Notes: a model not told the origin generated them from the letters alone. 64,000 bases of DNA from Adiantum capillus-veneris (GCA_014529385.2 CM043964.1:102894087-102958086); one strand, 5' to 3'. Shown: positions 44,880 through 57,276, counted from the first letter of the stretch. Program-made: numbers and translations.

Positions 44880-46900
44880 ATGACATGAGTTGAGCGGAAA
44901 AAGAAGTATCAAGAGTTGAAAAAATCTCTAAAGGAGATATATACAACCGACATGGAAACCACAAAAGAGGATGGTAGAGATGTAATGAGTGTTTTGTCCC
45001 ATTACAAAACCTATACTCTTCAAGATAAAAAAATCATTTTCGAACAACCTTTTAGAGAACTACGAAAACAGGGCGAGTCCTACGAAGGGCCCGAAAACAC
45101 AAAAAAGATAGATTTGGTTGAACCAGGAGAAGACCCTAGGCCTGCCTACATTACAAATGACCTAACAGAGGAAGAAGAAGAGCTTTTGATAAGCTTGCTA
45201 AAAGGATACCAAGATATTTTTGTTTGGTCGTACAAGGATCTGAAGGGTGGTGATCCAAAAATTTGTCAACATACCATATCCATGATGCAAAACCAAGTAG
45301 ACAAAGGCCATACACATATAATGGAACATTTGCCAAGAAAATCAAAGAGAGAATGAAAAACTAAATGAAGCTGAATTCATTTATGAAATTGAACACACAG
45401 ATTGGGTGTCTCCAATTGTGGTACTACCCAAGAATAATGGAAAATTATGAGTATGTGTCGACCTCAAAAAAGAGAATGAAGCTACCATTAGAGACAACTT
45501 TCCTGTTCCAATCATTGAGCATGTGTTTGAACAAGTTGCAGATAAAGAAGCTTACAGCTTCTTAGATGGCTTTTCGGGATACAATCAACTTTTGGTTGCC
45601 CCAAGTGAATGCAGCTACCATTAGAGACAACTTTCCTCTTCCAATCATTGAGCATGTGTTTGAACAAGTTGCAGATAAAGAAGCTTACAGCTTCTTAGAT
45701 GGCTTTTTGGGATACAATCAACTTTTGGTTGACCCAACAGATCGGCATAAAACTGCTTTTGCGACGAAATGGGGTATTTTTGCCTATTGGGTTATGCCTT
45801 TTGGGTTAACTAATGCTCATGCCACCTTCCAAAGATTTATGAGTCATGATTTTAAACAATATCTAATGAAATTCTTGGAGGTATCCATGGATGATCTATG
45901 CGTACATTCATCAATCCGGGCTGATCATTTTGAACACCTCCAAAAAGTATTCGAAAAATGTAGACTTTATAGGATTTGCATAAAGCCTGAAAAGTGCACA
46001 TTCATGGGTAGACAAAGAAAAATTCTTGGACATATAGTGTCTAAAATTGGCATAGCTACTGATATGGATAAAATTCATGTTATTACTAGTTTGCCTAGAC
46101 CAACAACAACCAACGGGGTTCAAGCCTTCATGGGGCATTGTGGATATTGCAGATGGTTCATCTACATGTACACTATAATTGCAAAACCCATGTATAGCTT
46201 GATTACACATGTATTGCAAAACCCATGTATTGATTAATGCATAAAATCAATATTCTAGCTCAGTGGACTGAGGCATGTGAAGAATCCTTCATGAATCTTA
46301 AGCAATCTCTCACTTCAGCTCCAATATTGAAAGCACCAGATTGGAATAAGATATTCCACATACATGTAGATGCTTCCAATTTTCCATAGGGTGTATACTA
46401 GCTCAACCAAGAGATGGGAAAATTGATTTTCCTATTTCTTATGCTAGCCGACAGCAGTTGAACATGACAGAAAAGAATTACACCACCACCAAAACGGAAG
46501 GATTAGGAATGATCTATGCCGTAAAAAAGTATAGACATTACCTATTAGCAAATAAATTTTTGTTCTTCATGGACCACCAAGCCTTATTGTACCCGGTCAA
46601 CAAGCCATGCAACATAGAAAGAATAGTGAAATGGTTCATCATTCTCCTGGAATTTGATTTCACTATGGTTGTAAAAAAGGGCACTACTCATCAAAGAGCA
46701 AATCATTTGTCAAGGATTGTATCAGGGAAATTACCTAAAGGAGTAGATGATGATCTACCAGATGCATATTTGTTCTCCGTGGAAATGATACCTCGATGGT
46801 CGGAAAATATGGTGTCATTGATGACCATAGCTCAAGTGGTTTCACAAATACCACTTTCTATTATGATCAGATTAATTTATCGTCTATGTATCAATTACTA
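44880..46900 (+). pseudogene. Element B reverse transcriptase-RNase H
   Basis: It begins with 'HYKTYTLQDKKIIFEQPFRE', matching A 'NRKFTIQDRKIIMTPPVRE'. RT motifs are 'DWVSPIVVLPKNNGKL', 'FLDGFLGYNQLLV', 'VMPFGLTNAHATFQRFM', 'VSMDDLCVHS' (Tyr of Y-M-D-D replaced by Ser, Asp pair kept) and 'ILGHIVS'. RNase H is partly deleted near 46380. 'KTEGLGMIYAVKKYRHYL' and 'MDHQALLYPV' are still readable. A 133-bp tandem duplication (about 45470-45735) repeats the segment encoding 'ATIRDNFP' to 'GYNQLLV', and the 46180-46240 stretch is duplicated and frameshifted. Confidence 0.88.
45470..45735 (+). repeat. 133-bp tandem duplication in element B RT
   Basis: Two near-identical copies of the RT segment from 'gctaccattagagacaac' through 'tacaatcaacttttggttg' begin at 45481 and 45614. 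The period is not a multiple of three, so the frame is broken. The copies differ at only a few bases. Confidence 0.92.
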
Positions 46901-48430
46901 GCTGGTAGACTATACAAAAGAAGCTGAGCTGAAATATTGATTTTATGCATTAATCTTGAAGAGAAAAACCAATACCTAAGTCAAGCACATATTACCATAT
47001 TAGGACTTCACTTTGCGGAAGACCAAACTATGCAAAGGATCTTGAGACTTGGAGTATTTTGGCCAACTATGAGGAGTGATGTTCACTCTTATGTAAAGGA
47101 CTGTCCTCAATGTCAAAAAAAAACACCTATACCTCATGTAACATTGTTTCAAATGTCACCTGTTCCTAAGTGGAGTAACTATCTAGTCACTTACTTATCG
47201 AGCAGAACATTTCCTGAGGATATGAGTAAATGCCGTCAAAGAGCAATTGAAACTAAAGCAAGAGACTATGCTCTCTTTGGAAACCAATTGTATCGGAGAG
47301 GTAAGGATCAAAATTTGCGTCTTTGTACAAATGAAGACGAATATATTTCGATTATAGAACAAGCACATGCCGGATTAGCTGGAGGTCACTTTTCTAGTGA
47401 GACCATCGCAAGAGCAATCTTGATGACAGACATATGGTGGCCAACACTTTTTGCAGATGCAAAAGAATATGTTCGAAGATGTGATTCTTGTCAACGAGCA
47501 AAAATGACAACACGAATAGATAGCATGCCCTTAAGACCAATGATGGGAGCTAGAGCTTTCACAAAATGGGGTATAGATTTTGTTGGGACAATATATCCAC
47601 CTGCTTATAGAACCCGAGCTCAATATATTATTGTAGCTATGGATTATTTGACTAAGTGGGCCAAGACTAAAGCAACTCAAAAGAATGATGCCAGAACCAC
47701 CGCCGCATTCTTATATGAGTATGTGTTCACAAGATATGGACTACCAATAGAATTTTTCAGTGATAGGGGGACTCATTTCCTCAATGAGGTTATCAAGTAT
47801 TTTCTTAATAAATTTATGGTCATCCATAAGAAATCAGCTCCCTATCACCCACAAGCAAACGGACAAGCTGAGCATACGAATAAGATTCTTAGCTTGATGT
47901 TAACTAAAGTGGTTAGTTCTGGAAGGATAGAATGGAAAATGAATCTCCATGATGGTCTATGGGCTTATCAAGTTTCATTTGAAACAGCTTTAAATGATAC
48001 ACCTTTTAACCTTTTTTATGGTATTGATGCCATACTGCCAATATAATTTCTATTGCTGATACTAAGGGTAGCGAAGGATCTCGAGTGGACTGGATATGAA
48101 TTTTCAGAAATAATTGAAGATTTAGAGAAGCTAGATGATCAAAGGCTAACTGTTGTAGCTCAATCTATGCACAAAAGCGGAAACAAAAACAATTTTTTGA
48201 TTCCCATCTCATCACAAAAATCTTCAAGAAGGGGTACTTAGTTTTAGTCTATTCCCTTAAGCAACACATTCCTAAGTTTAAGAAAAAGGAAAACGGACCG
48301 TTTATCATTGAATATGTATCTCCAAGTGGAGCAGTAAAGCTATCCACCCTAGATGGTGAACCAATGGCTAATTGGATTAGTGGGTGTTGTTTAAAGAAGT
48401 ACAATTTACCACTAACCAATGAATTCTAGA
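46901..48430 (+). pseudogene. Element B integrase with duplicated N-terminal zinc-binding domain
   Basis: Open for 369 residues (46937-48046). The first HHCC domain has 'AHITILGLHF' and 'YVKDCPQCQKK'. The second has 'AHAGLAGGHF' and 'YVRRCDSCQRAK', preceded by 'DYALFGNQLYRRGKDQNLR', which mirrors the sequence before the first. The core shows 'TKWGIDFVG', 'IEFFSDRGTHF' and 'YHPQANGQAEHTNK', with D, D and E all present. A TAA at 48044-48046 replaces the Glu codon found in A ('LPIEFL'). The C-terminal part ends near 'GCCLKKYNLPLTN' with no chromodomain. Confidence 0.88.
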
Positions 48431-49706
48431 AAGAATGCATGTATCCAAGAAAAGGAAGATAAAACGACAGTAGGTTATTGATGAAGCCCAAGAAGAAGCT
48501 TGGCTTTGGGTGCTCAAAAGGAAAGCTTCTCTCAAGAATCAGCAAATACCTATTCCCATCAACACATTGAAAATAGATGACCAACAATGGGAATTGCCGA
48601 AAGATGCAGTGTCAACAAATGATGAATGGATAGATGGAATGGACCTTCGCATCAAAGTACAACTCAACGATCATAGCACAAATGCTTTGGTTGATACATG
48701 AGCTGGAGTAAATGCAGACAGTTATTCCACGTACAAGACAGCAACAACGCAGTCATTGACCACATGAATAGCGACTATCAAAGGATGCAACAAGAACACA
48801 ACACCAACATTGGGAGTAGTCAACTTGAACGTAATAGTACACGGATGTTCATGTCCTCATCAGTTTGTATGCTTACCAGATGAAGACATGAATAGGAAAA
48901 TGATTCTAGGAATTCCATGGATGTGGACATACAAGGCAGTTCCAGATTGGGATACGAATTAGCTCAAGCTATCACCTAAAGGCTAACAACTCATTGTTCC
49001 AATTGCACCAAGCAAGGAGGAACGGAAAAACAATTATCAACAAAGCAAACCACAAAGTAATCAATCTTCTCCATCCTCTCAATAAGCAAATGCTACAAGT
49101 AGCATGCAAGGAGTTAGGAAAACTTGGGTACTGAAAGCACAACTTAAGGACAAATCAATTCAAATTTGGGTGCCCAAAACATCAACGACAAAACCAAAGA
49201 CGGTTTCGAGAGTCAAAACACAAAGACGCACTTCTCCGAGAAGGGAACCTAATACGAAGTGGATTTTGAAGAAAAACTAGCACTTACCCTCTCCGCAAAC
49301 TGCAAAATCAATCAAGCAATGGAGAGTTAAGTCTCAGAATCCTCAACCACACCATTCTGACCAAGACAAACAAAGGCATCAATGGCGAGTAAAAGCTCGA
49401 CAACAGTCAAAAGTGCTACCAACAGCTCAGGAAATCAGCATGCTAAAGCATCTTGATGGTACAATCAAGCAAAGAGCACACAAGCTACAAGATTTTCTCT
49501 TTGGAAGACAACAACAACAAGCCTCGACATTAGAAACCCTTGAGTTAATAACTCAAGACTCACCTCTTGCACAACATAATAGTTTGAACTGCATTGATCT
49601 TCAAAGCATGGTAGAGCCAACCAGGGCTATGCATAGACATGATTTTTCAACCCATGCACATAGTCGTCTCGGACCACGCAATCTAGGAGGGGTGGAAGAG
49701 TACTAA
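48431..49706 (+). pseudogene. Element B PR2 and WxPK tail
   Basis: Second aspartic-protease-like domain, as in A. 'IKVQLNDHSTNALVDT' is followed by a stop exactly where Gly is expected, then 'AGVNA'. Farther on comes 'RKMILGIPWMWTYKAVPDW', a clear I-L-G-x-P-W segment, in which the resemblance to retropepsins is better than in A. The tail has 'TWVLKAQ', 'IQIWVPK', 'TKWILKK' and 'QWRVK' repeats. The final open part (49413-49706) ends with 'GPRNLGGVEEY'. Several stops are present. Confidence 0.72.
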
Positions 49707-52423
49707 GTAATTAAGGGCAATGTTTGAAGAGGGAGAACAAAAGTTTGATGTTAACATGTACTTTTTTACAAAATTAACTAATAATACCCTTATATATCAT
49801 CAACAGGGAAAATTTAACGGATAATATCTCCCCGATGAGTGTAAATAGTGTATATAATATCAGAAAATCATTAAAAACAGTCCTTTTTTGTTATTTTTCA
49901 TCATTTTTCTTGATATTGAGACTTAAAAATGGAGAAATCCAACAAAAAACAATAACACTGTGTTTTTCAATGGATTTTCTTGATTATTAGATTTTCACTT
50001 TGCTTTCCATAGCACATTTTGTTATTTTCTGGTATTTTCTCAATAAACAGGTAAAAAATTAATAATAAATAGCAAAGGAGCTCAAATGGAAAAACTGAAG
50101 ACACGTTGGTGATCAGAAAGTCAAGACGGACAAGCACAAAAAATTTCAATCAAATTGGAAGATGGAAGCGGGAAGTCTAAATTAGGCGGCCATACCTAAT
50201 TTTGCAGAATGAGCTACAAGAATCCGATTGGGGAAATTTTTGAGTCTAACATAGATTTCACGGCCTAGTAGGACTAACAGGGGAATCTGGGGAAAAATGG
50301 TTTGGGAAGTCCGAGTGTAGATTCCCAAGGTAGGTTAAAATCACCTCATTTCCACTTGTTGCCTTTGGCGAGAGAGCTTTTCGACCTCTTTCGTGCGTAC
50401 TTTTTGGAGTCTACAGTTCCCCATTTTAAGCACCGTCTCACACGAGACATGACGGGTAAGTTCTTTACTCGTCAATGATCCATTTTATACGGCCGGTAGC
50501 TAGTCTAAACCACTAGAAAAGACCCTCGAACCCGAGCAGTGCACAAAGACCTATGACCATAGCCTGTCAGCTTAACTCTAGAATGGTAACAAGAAACTTT
50601 TATGTCCTTGGACACTTTTGTGTCCTGTTAAGTGACCATCTTGCTTGAATTATTTGAAGAGTATGAAAATGAATTTCTAGGTTCTATATATCCACAAATT
50701 TGCCTTATGAGCCGAAAAAAACTTAGCATTTTTTTTTAGAGTATCGATCTCACCAGTAACCTTACTCTTGCACAACATTTTTGAACCTAAACTGTGTGAA
50801 AAAACGGGTCCTGTTTTTGGCCTTTTTTTTAATTTTTGGCAACTATACCACTCTAAACTTCATGTTTGTGAGGTTTAGATGGCTAGAGGTTAGGCCTTCA
50901 TAGTTCTCAACATGTTTTGATGCTAGTAGGACGAGCTAGTGTTAAAACTAAAAGTTAAGACCAATTTATAAGAATTGCATAATCCTATTTTTTGGCCAAA
51001 ATTAGCACTTTTATGATTTTTTTGGTGGCTTTCTTGATATCGAAATTCAATTTTGATTGTGTAAGTGTAATGTATAACATAAAGCTAATCTTCCTTGAGT
51101 TTTAGGGGACCTAATATGCTATATAGGATAGTATATGATGATGGTTGAGTTTTTTGATTGCTGAAGAATACGATACATTTTAGAGTAGCAAGTATAACTT
51201 TCTCAATATTGCTAGTTTCTTACGCCAATTGTGTGTATTTTGTAGGTAGTAACCATATCTAATCATAGACTACAAACTTGGCTAGATGAGTAGTTTTTAT
51301 GGGTTTCTAGAAGTCATAATGCTAAAATCAGTTTTTTCATGTTCGTTGTATTTAGCACTTTTTCATTGCCCCCAAGGTTCCAATTGTAAGAGATCCATTA
51401 TCCTTTTGACATGCTCCATGGCTCCTTTTGAATCCAAAGACCCAAAGGAAACTAAGAAAACATGTATATAGTATCTGTATTGAGCGTGACTATAGGAACT
51501 TTGATGATAGGTCCGCAGAATGGCAAAAATGCAACTTTTTTGTACCTATTTTTTTTTACTAAAACAAAATTAGTGAGGTAAAAGCAACCATATGTTTTGG
51601 TCACCAACCCATTGAAGTTAACAGGGCATTTTATCTCATGGCCTACAAAAATCCCCACTCTTATTTATATGCAATCAACCGTAAGAAATTGCTGTTTTGG
51701 GCAAAATGCAGTGGTCCATCAACTTTGGAGGCTTGTTTGACCAAGGGTTGAGAAAAATTAGAAGTTTATCATTTTTTCCATATGTAGTAGTTATTGAACT
51801 ATAGGCTCATGAAAGGATTTTTCAAAATGAGTGGATCTACTATGGTTTTGGAATTTTTTCCCAAAACCCTGAAAGGACGCCTTTATGTCCTGTTAGGTTA
51901 CCATTATAGTGTTAACCAAATTGGATGAGATTTGGATTGTAGCATGCCCCAATATATTAGAACACTTCTATAGCAACAGTTGACCATTCGGCAAAGGTCG
52001 AGGGGGTCCCAAGTAGAAAAGCTAGGTTTATGAATGATGCCAAACTTTGGTGGTTCTGACTCCACAGACATCTTACCTACGAGGTCTATACACAATGTAT
52101 ATGATTGGTTTTGTGAAATCAATCAAGAAAAGCCCTCAAAAAGAAGAAAACGTCTCTAAGGCTACAAAGCGTCAAATTCAACATACGAGGTCAAACTGAC
52201 TCCAAATGAGCCAAAATTGGATGAGTTGCTTCACGACTATGTTGCGGACAAGTCCATAGCCTTAAAAGTGACTAACCAACTCAACAGACAGTGTAGTCAC
52301 AAAAATCAGAGATTAAGCACAAAGTGATGCCGGCAAGACCAAAACTTTACCAAATTCAATTTAGGACTTGTTTTAGGTGTTTAGGTCAAAATTTTTAAGT
52401 TTTGCAAGAAAAATGTGACTGCT
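49707..52423. other. Element B 3' spacer, first part
   Basis: 2.7 kb of AT-rich noncoding DNA between PR2 and the palindromic array. Two related hairpins are visible: GGACAC-TTTT-GTGTCC near 50618 and GGACGCCTTTATGTCC near 51873, each followed by TGTTA(A/G)G. No conserved ORF. Confidence 0.6.
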
Positions 52424-53013
52424 GTAAATAATCATGATTATTTACTTTTGCCCTATTTTTTCTTGAAAGCTCCATCATCACATCATCTATCACTTATACA
52501 TGCCAAAAATCAAGTATGAGCCAAAATGATCACATATAACTTGGAAAATTGCCAAAAAATGCAAAGAAGTCTTTGCAAGCCAAATTCTGAGTTATGAGCC
52601 ACATTTCTTGATCCAAATCACATCATATCACATATACAAGGTCTATACAATGCCTAGAACCAAGCTATACCAAAAATGTCCATTTTGGTAGAAAAGTTAA
52701 TAATTACAATTATTTCATGTTTGGCCAAAATGGTAGAAATTTGCAATTTTGCCATCATACATCCAAAGTACATGATGTGCTAAGCCCACTAGCCAAGTTT
52801 GAACAAATTTGGAGCTCAAAATCTCAGAATCTCTTTACATCAACTGTTTCAGAGACCTAAAGCCTAAATCTAGCACCATTTTCATCCTATGCATCCAAAC
52901 GAGCCCATATTTCACTCAGAGTATCTATTTGGTATATACTTCAAGCTTGTGATGCCAAGTTTGCAAAAAGTTGAAAAAATTACTCAGTTTTGTAAATAAT
53001 CACAATTATTTAC
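52424..53013. repeat. Palindrome array, element B 3' spacer
   Basis: 22-nt palindromes sit at 52424-52445 (perfect: GTAAATAATCA and its reverse complement), 52696-52717 (degenerate, AATAATTACAATTATT core) and 52992-53013 (two central changes). Starts are 272 and 296 bp apart, averaging 284, the same period as in A. Flanking sequence is related to D: 'catgatgtgctaagc' here and 'aatgatgtggtaagc' in D. Confidence 0.85.
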
Positions 53014-53104
53014 TTTTGTTGCAATTTTTTGTTTGGACTTTATAATTTTGTTCCTTACATGTTTTTATGCATATATGCATGTTCAAAAATTGATTTGAAG
53101 CAAA

Positions 53105-56100
53105 TTGGACTCAACTTGTCAGCATTTCGGACTGAAAGGACATTTCAGAGAAAGTCTGCCAAATTTATTAACTTTGACACTCTATTCACTCAACAGGATC
53201 CATGCAAGCAGCAAAGAAGGCCAAAAAGAAGCTCAACCAAAAATAAAATTGCAAGAGCTACTAGCATATCCACTAGACCCCGATTCAGTCAAGAATGCAA
53301 AATCAAACTATCTCTCAAAGGAACAACTTGAAGAGCACAACACCACAGTGTTCACCAGAAGATTCAAGAGCGAAGAGGGACACCAGGTAGAGCTGCAACT
53401 TCTACCAAAAGAAGTATATGATGTTTCCGCGAAGCCCCAGACCAAAGATGCCAACAAGAGGCTTGGTCTTAGAGAATTTTACGAGCAAGAGCCGTGTGGA
53501 GTGGACTTCCAAAAGGCTTACAAGCCTTTGTCCACGATCAAAGAAGATGGAACAGCTTAGATCTTAGACCCACAATGGAACAAGGTTGAAGTAGTGATTA
53601 CCAAGGAGATAGTGGCAGAAGCACTCAGACTGCCAACAGAAGGAATGACAATGAGGGCAAGAGATAGAAAGATGGAAGGTACTTTCACCAAGGAAACCAC
53701 CACTGCAACATTTGCCGACCTCATCCACAAATAGGTGGAAGAGCCCACAAGGTTGTACCATCAGCATTTCAACTTCCTTGTCAAAAGTCCACCAAGGTAT
53801 ACAACACCAAATCATGCGGTTGCCATGACCTTTACACAAGTTCTCAAACCAACCCACCAGGCAACCAATTAACCACGCACAATATGTCTTTTCCACATTC
53901 AAAGGGACAAAGAAAGAAGGAAAAATCACTTATCTGGGTGCACCAGAGGTTTTGACAAGGATTGCTTACCATGCCATCGGCATGGCCGACAACTTGCCGC
54001 TTGCCCTAGATCAGAGCACTTGGATAGTGTCAGCAGAACCTTCTCCTCGAGCTACAAGATATGCCAAGAGATCCTACAAGTCCGATAAAGAGTCTGCTGG
54101 GAGCTCGCCAGAACGGCACAAACAGTGAAAGCTTGGATAACGTGGAAAGAAGAGCTCAAATTCAAGAAATGAAGAGAAAAGCCGTGGTAGCACACTGGGA
54201 GGAACCTGTGCAAAAGCAAGCCAGATTTGAAAGAGAGAAGCACTCTTACGAATACAGCCACCAAGCACAAGGTAAAGAATTGGCAAAGTGGGTGCCCATT
54301 GAGCTTAAAGGACCAAGAACCAAGCATTATACCAGTAAGCAGGCTGATGATCCCACGGAAGCCCTAGAAAAGATGTATCAAGAAGCAAAAACCTTGAAGA
54401 TGAGGGAAGCCGAAGAAGTGGCAAGAAAAGTGAAAGAAGCTAAGAACAACAAAAGCAAGCAAAGGAAACAACCAAACAAGGAGCAACACCAAACGATCAG
54501 GATGATGTGTCTCCTCGTTCTTCTTCAGCCGTTTTTGAACAACATCATCACCCCATGCGGAGCCCACCACCTTCACCAGCAAAGGAATCCAAAGGACATG
54601 AACCCACCAAGGAGGTAGAGCTTGAACAAAGTAAGGAAGCTGAGTCTATAGAAGAGCAACAAAAAGAGCACGAAAAAGAGCCTGAAAGGGCAACGAGTCC
54701 TGCACCATCAAAGGACACACAAGAAGCTACAGAAACATCAAGTCAACTGGCATGAAATGAAGACTGGAAATCAAACAACGAGGTCATCCTGCAAGTTAAT
54801 AAGTATGCAAAGAAAATGCAGTACATGACTGAACGACTTTGCTTAGCAACACTAAGTTGTAGCACAAGGGCCAAAGAATTAGAGATGGTGATTGACGCAC
54901 TCCAAGGGGAGCTAGATGACCGACTCAACATCATCATCGATTTACAAAGGCAAGTACAGGAGTTGAAAGCGGAAGCTGAACACATCAGCTCGCAAGAGAT
55001 AAACAACATAAAGAAATGGAGAATCTCTGAGATTTTCTTACAAATTTGTCAGATGCATGCAAGGCAAAAGATGAACAACTGACAAAAGTCACAAACAAAC
55101 TTCTAACCACGACCTTGTCAGTTCAGAAGATTCAGATTTAGCTGGATGTAGCCAATGTCTCCCTACAATACTCAGAACAAAGAATAAATGACCAAGCAAT
55201 TTTCCTGCAAAAAATTAGAGAAAATCCCGTAGTGGCCTCGATCAAAGGAACATATGAGGTCTACAAGACATTAGAGAAGAAAAATAAAGACCTCAAGCTG
55301 GAGCTTAAGTTGGAGCAGTCTCAGTGCAGAGACCTGGCTTTGATGCGGGTCTAAAGAGAAGACGAGCTGGTGAAAGAAATAGTAGAACTTAAAAGATTCA
55401 ACCATCTATTGAGAGAGGGACGGTCGGAAACCCAAGAGGAGGTAGGCACTTCAGAGAAACCCCATGTAAAGTCCCCCACTATTTTTTTCCCGCTGAGATG
55501 GAGACGCAACCAATCAAAGAGCTAAGTGGCGTGGAAGAGTTTCAAATACACATAACAATGCCAATGGTCTAGCTCTCAAAGGCCGAAGAAGATGCATTGA
55601 AGGAAAAAATTACACAAGAGGTAGATGAGCAGTGGAAAGCAGCAATGGATTGGGAGCTGAGAGTTCTTCACCCCGTCAACCTTACACAACTCACTTCCAA
55701 TCAAATCAATGTGCAATGGCACCAACAATCCCTACCCTATTCTCTGATTAAAGTGGAGCTTCTACAAGTGAAAGAAAGGCTTTACACCGACATGCAAGTC
55801 GAGGGCGCAGATCAAGACCACCTAAAATGGAGGATGAGCTGGTTGAACAAGAATCCAAGGTACTTGATTCTATTTGCAAGAGCACCTGTGGCCCGCAAAA
55901 GGATCCAACTTTTTGTCGTGTACCACGAGTAAGGACTTGGCAAGCACACGAGGCACTACTAAAGAAGCGGCCAACTTGGTTGAATTACCCAAGATTGCCT
56001 GCTCCAAACAAGGGACCACAGACGGAGGAGTACATGGTGAAAACCCTAACGGGCGCCATGTCCTTCTTCCAAAGTCTACCAAATTTATCATGTGCTATGT

Positions 56101-56530
56101 TATACAAAATTTGCCAAATGTTGTTGACATGCATCAAAGTATTCCATGAGCCAGAGCAAGCAGGCACCCCATGGATGTGATTCCTTGAGGGTAACAAAGG
56201 GTTGTGCTATGATCTCAGTAGGCAACCTTCCAAAGAATTCCTCTATGGCTTCTATGCCAGATGTATGTTTTTACCGTCTCACAATATGTTGGCGTTTGAG
56301 GAAGCATTCTACACAGGTTCTTCACTCGGTAAACAAAAATATTTGGGCCAGTGATCAACAACGTGACATCGCACTTTGTAGGCTACTCAGTAGTGGAGCT
56401 GAAGAACAAATTCACCATGCAGTTCTTGCAAGTGACAGATAAAGAGAGGAAGAACATAAACCAAAAGGCACTCAATACGCTTAAAGACCGCCTCGCCAGC
56501 CGTCAACTCGAAGACTACTTCAGTCCATAA
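53105..56530 (+). pseudogene. Element B tail ORF (homologue of the A tail ORF)
   Basis: Same order as in A. The N-terminal region (about 53200-53900) has 'VELQLLPKEVYDV', 'GVDFQKAYKPLSTIKEDG' and 'EIVAEALRLPTEG'. A K/E/P-rich linker (54100-54750) follows, with 'MRSPPPSPAKESKGHEP', then a coiled coil (54780-55430) and a C-terminal region (55570-56530) with 'QQSLPYSLIKVE', 'RPTWLNYPRLPAP', 'EYMVKTLTGAM' and 'FEEAFYTGSS'. A counterparts are 'LQPSLPYPLLKYE', 'QPTWLNYPKLPGL', 'QYMVKTLMGAI' and 'FEEAFYTGFF'. Several stops and frameshifts. The coiled-coil part is conserved in character but poorly in sequence. Function is unknown. Confidence 0.8.
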
Positions 56531-56552
56531 AGCTATGTCAAGGGATGACACA

Positions 56553-56569
56553 GGCGAGGAGGTGGGGAA
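56553..56569 (+). promoter_or_regulatory. Element B polypurine tract
   Basis: GGCGAGGAGGTGGGGAA directly precedes TGTTAGTAGC, a start similar to the A LTR start TGTTAGAAGC, and lies about 25 bp after the end of the tail ORF. Confidence 0.75.
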
Positions 56570-57276
56570 TGTTAGTAGCAAGCTAACACGGATACCATAA
56601 ATACCACTTTTTGGAGCTCTCATTGTAAAACACTTATTATTTTTGATAAATCAGGAATATTGTAACTCCTATTTTTTGGATAAACCTTGTAATTGATGAG
56701 TCGGGGCTACCTTTCCGGTTGTAACAGTGCAGTCATGTCTGTTGCGTTGCAACCGCAGGTAAGAGCTCTACGCATTGACATAAGCATTTCACAGTATTTC
56801 GTAGCTTTTGGCATCATTGACCGGCGGCCTAATTTCATCATAAGTAGGAATTTACACTTCAAAATTGAAAACTAAGCATAGGCGGGGTGTTGGGCCATCA
56901 TTGCTAAGCATTTAGGTGCATTCTGGGTCGAAAATGACTATGTCAAAAATACACTGCTGTTAATAATTGCAATTCTGGCACTTGACCTAAAGTGCGGTTT
57001 GAGACCATAAGCATGTGTGCTTAGGTCGTATAAATATGTCCTAGAAGATTTGTTATGTTTGAATGTCATTTGATGCTATAACGGATGATTTCAGTCACTT
57101 GAGTGTAGCTTGAGTTAGATGCGCTTTGTTAGTTGTTTTCCGAGAGATTGACAACCTCTTGTAGCCTCTATGCACTAGTCGAGTCAGCTTCATCCATTGG
57201 ATTGACAATTTAATTGTGGTTCTCGCTAAAACTGCAATAAGATAGGATAGTGAAGTTAGACAACCGTCCCACAGCT
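56570..57276 (+). repeat. Element B 3' LTR (right boundary unresolved) and start of D leader
   Basis: It starts TGTTAGTAGC. 'cataaataccactttttgg' at about 56592 matches the TATA region of the A LTR, placing it only about 25 bp from the LTR start, against about 205 bp in A. A second TATAAATA lies at 57029-57036. A degenerate B-type palindrome is at 56959-56980. TAACA at 56723-56727 is one possible end. I find no second-element PBS, so it is not clear where B ends and D begins. The two may share this LTR. Confidence 0.5.

Larger units (their letters stand above)
1303..56569 (+). mobile_element. Element B: host Ty3/gypsy retrotransposon, split by three insertions
   Basis: B is the oldest recognisable element and is read on the plus strand. 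Its pieces are 1303-1889 (gag), 3450-3913 (gag), 23581-26168 (nucleocapsid, linker, protease) and 44517-56569 (protease end, RT-RNase H, integrase, PR2, spacer, tail ORF, polypurine tract). Removing each insertion with one TSD copy joins the coding frames: ACA-TTA-GCT-CAA at the solo LTR, GGA-CCA-GAA-CAA at element A, and TAC-AAT-GCA-ACA at the hAT. The 5' end is missing. The integrase has no chromodomain, and with the extra 3' coding region this fits an Athila/Tat-like lineage (inference). All coding parts carry stops and frameshifts. Confidence 0.85.

Noticed and set aside
44517-44880. A separate gypsy element starting at 44.5 kb
   Set aside because: The sequence continues the protease frame of 25.6-26.2 kb once the hAT is removed, so it is the same element B.
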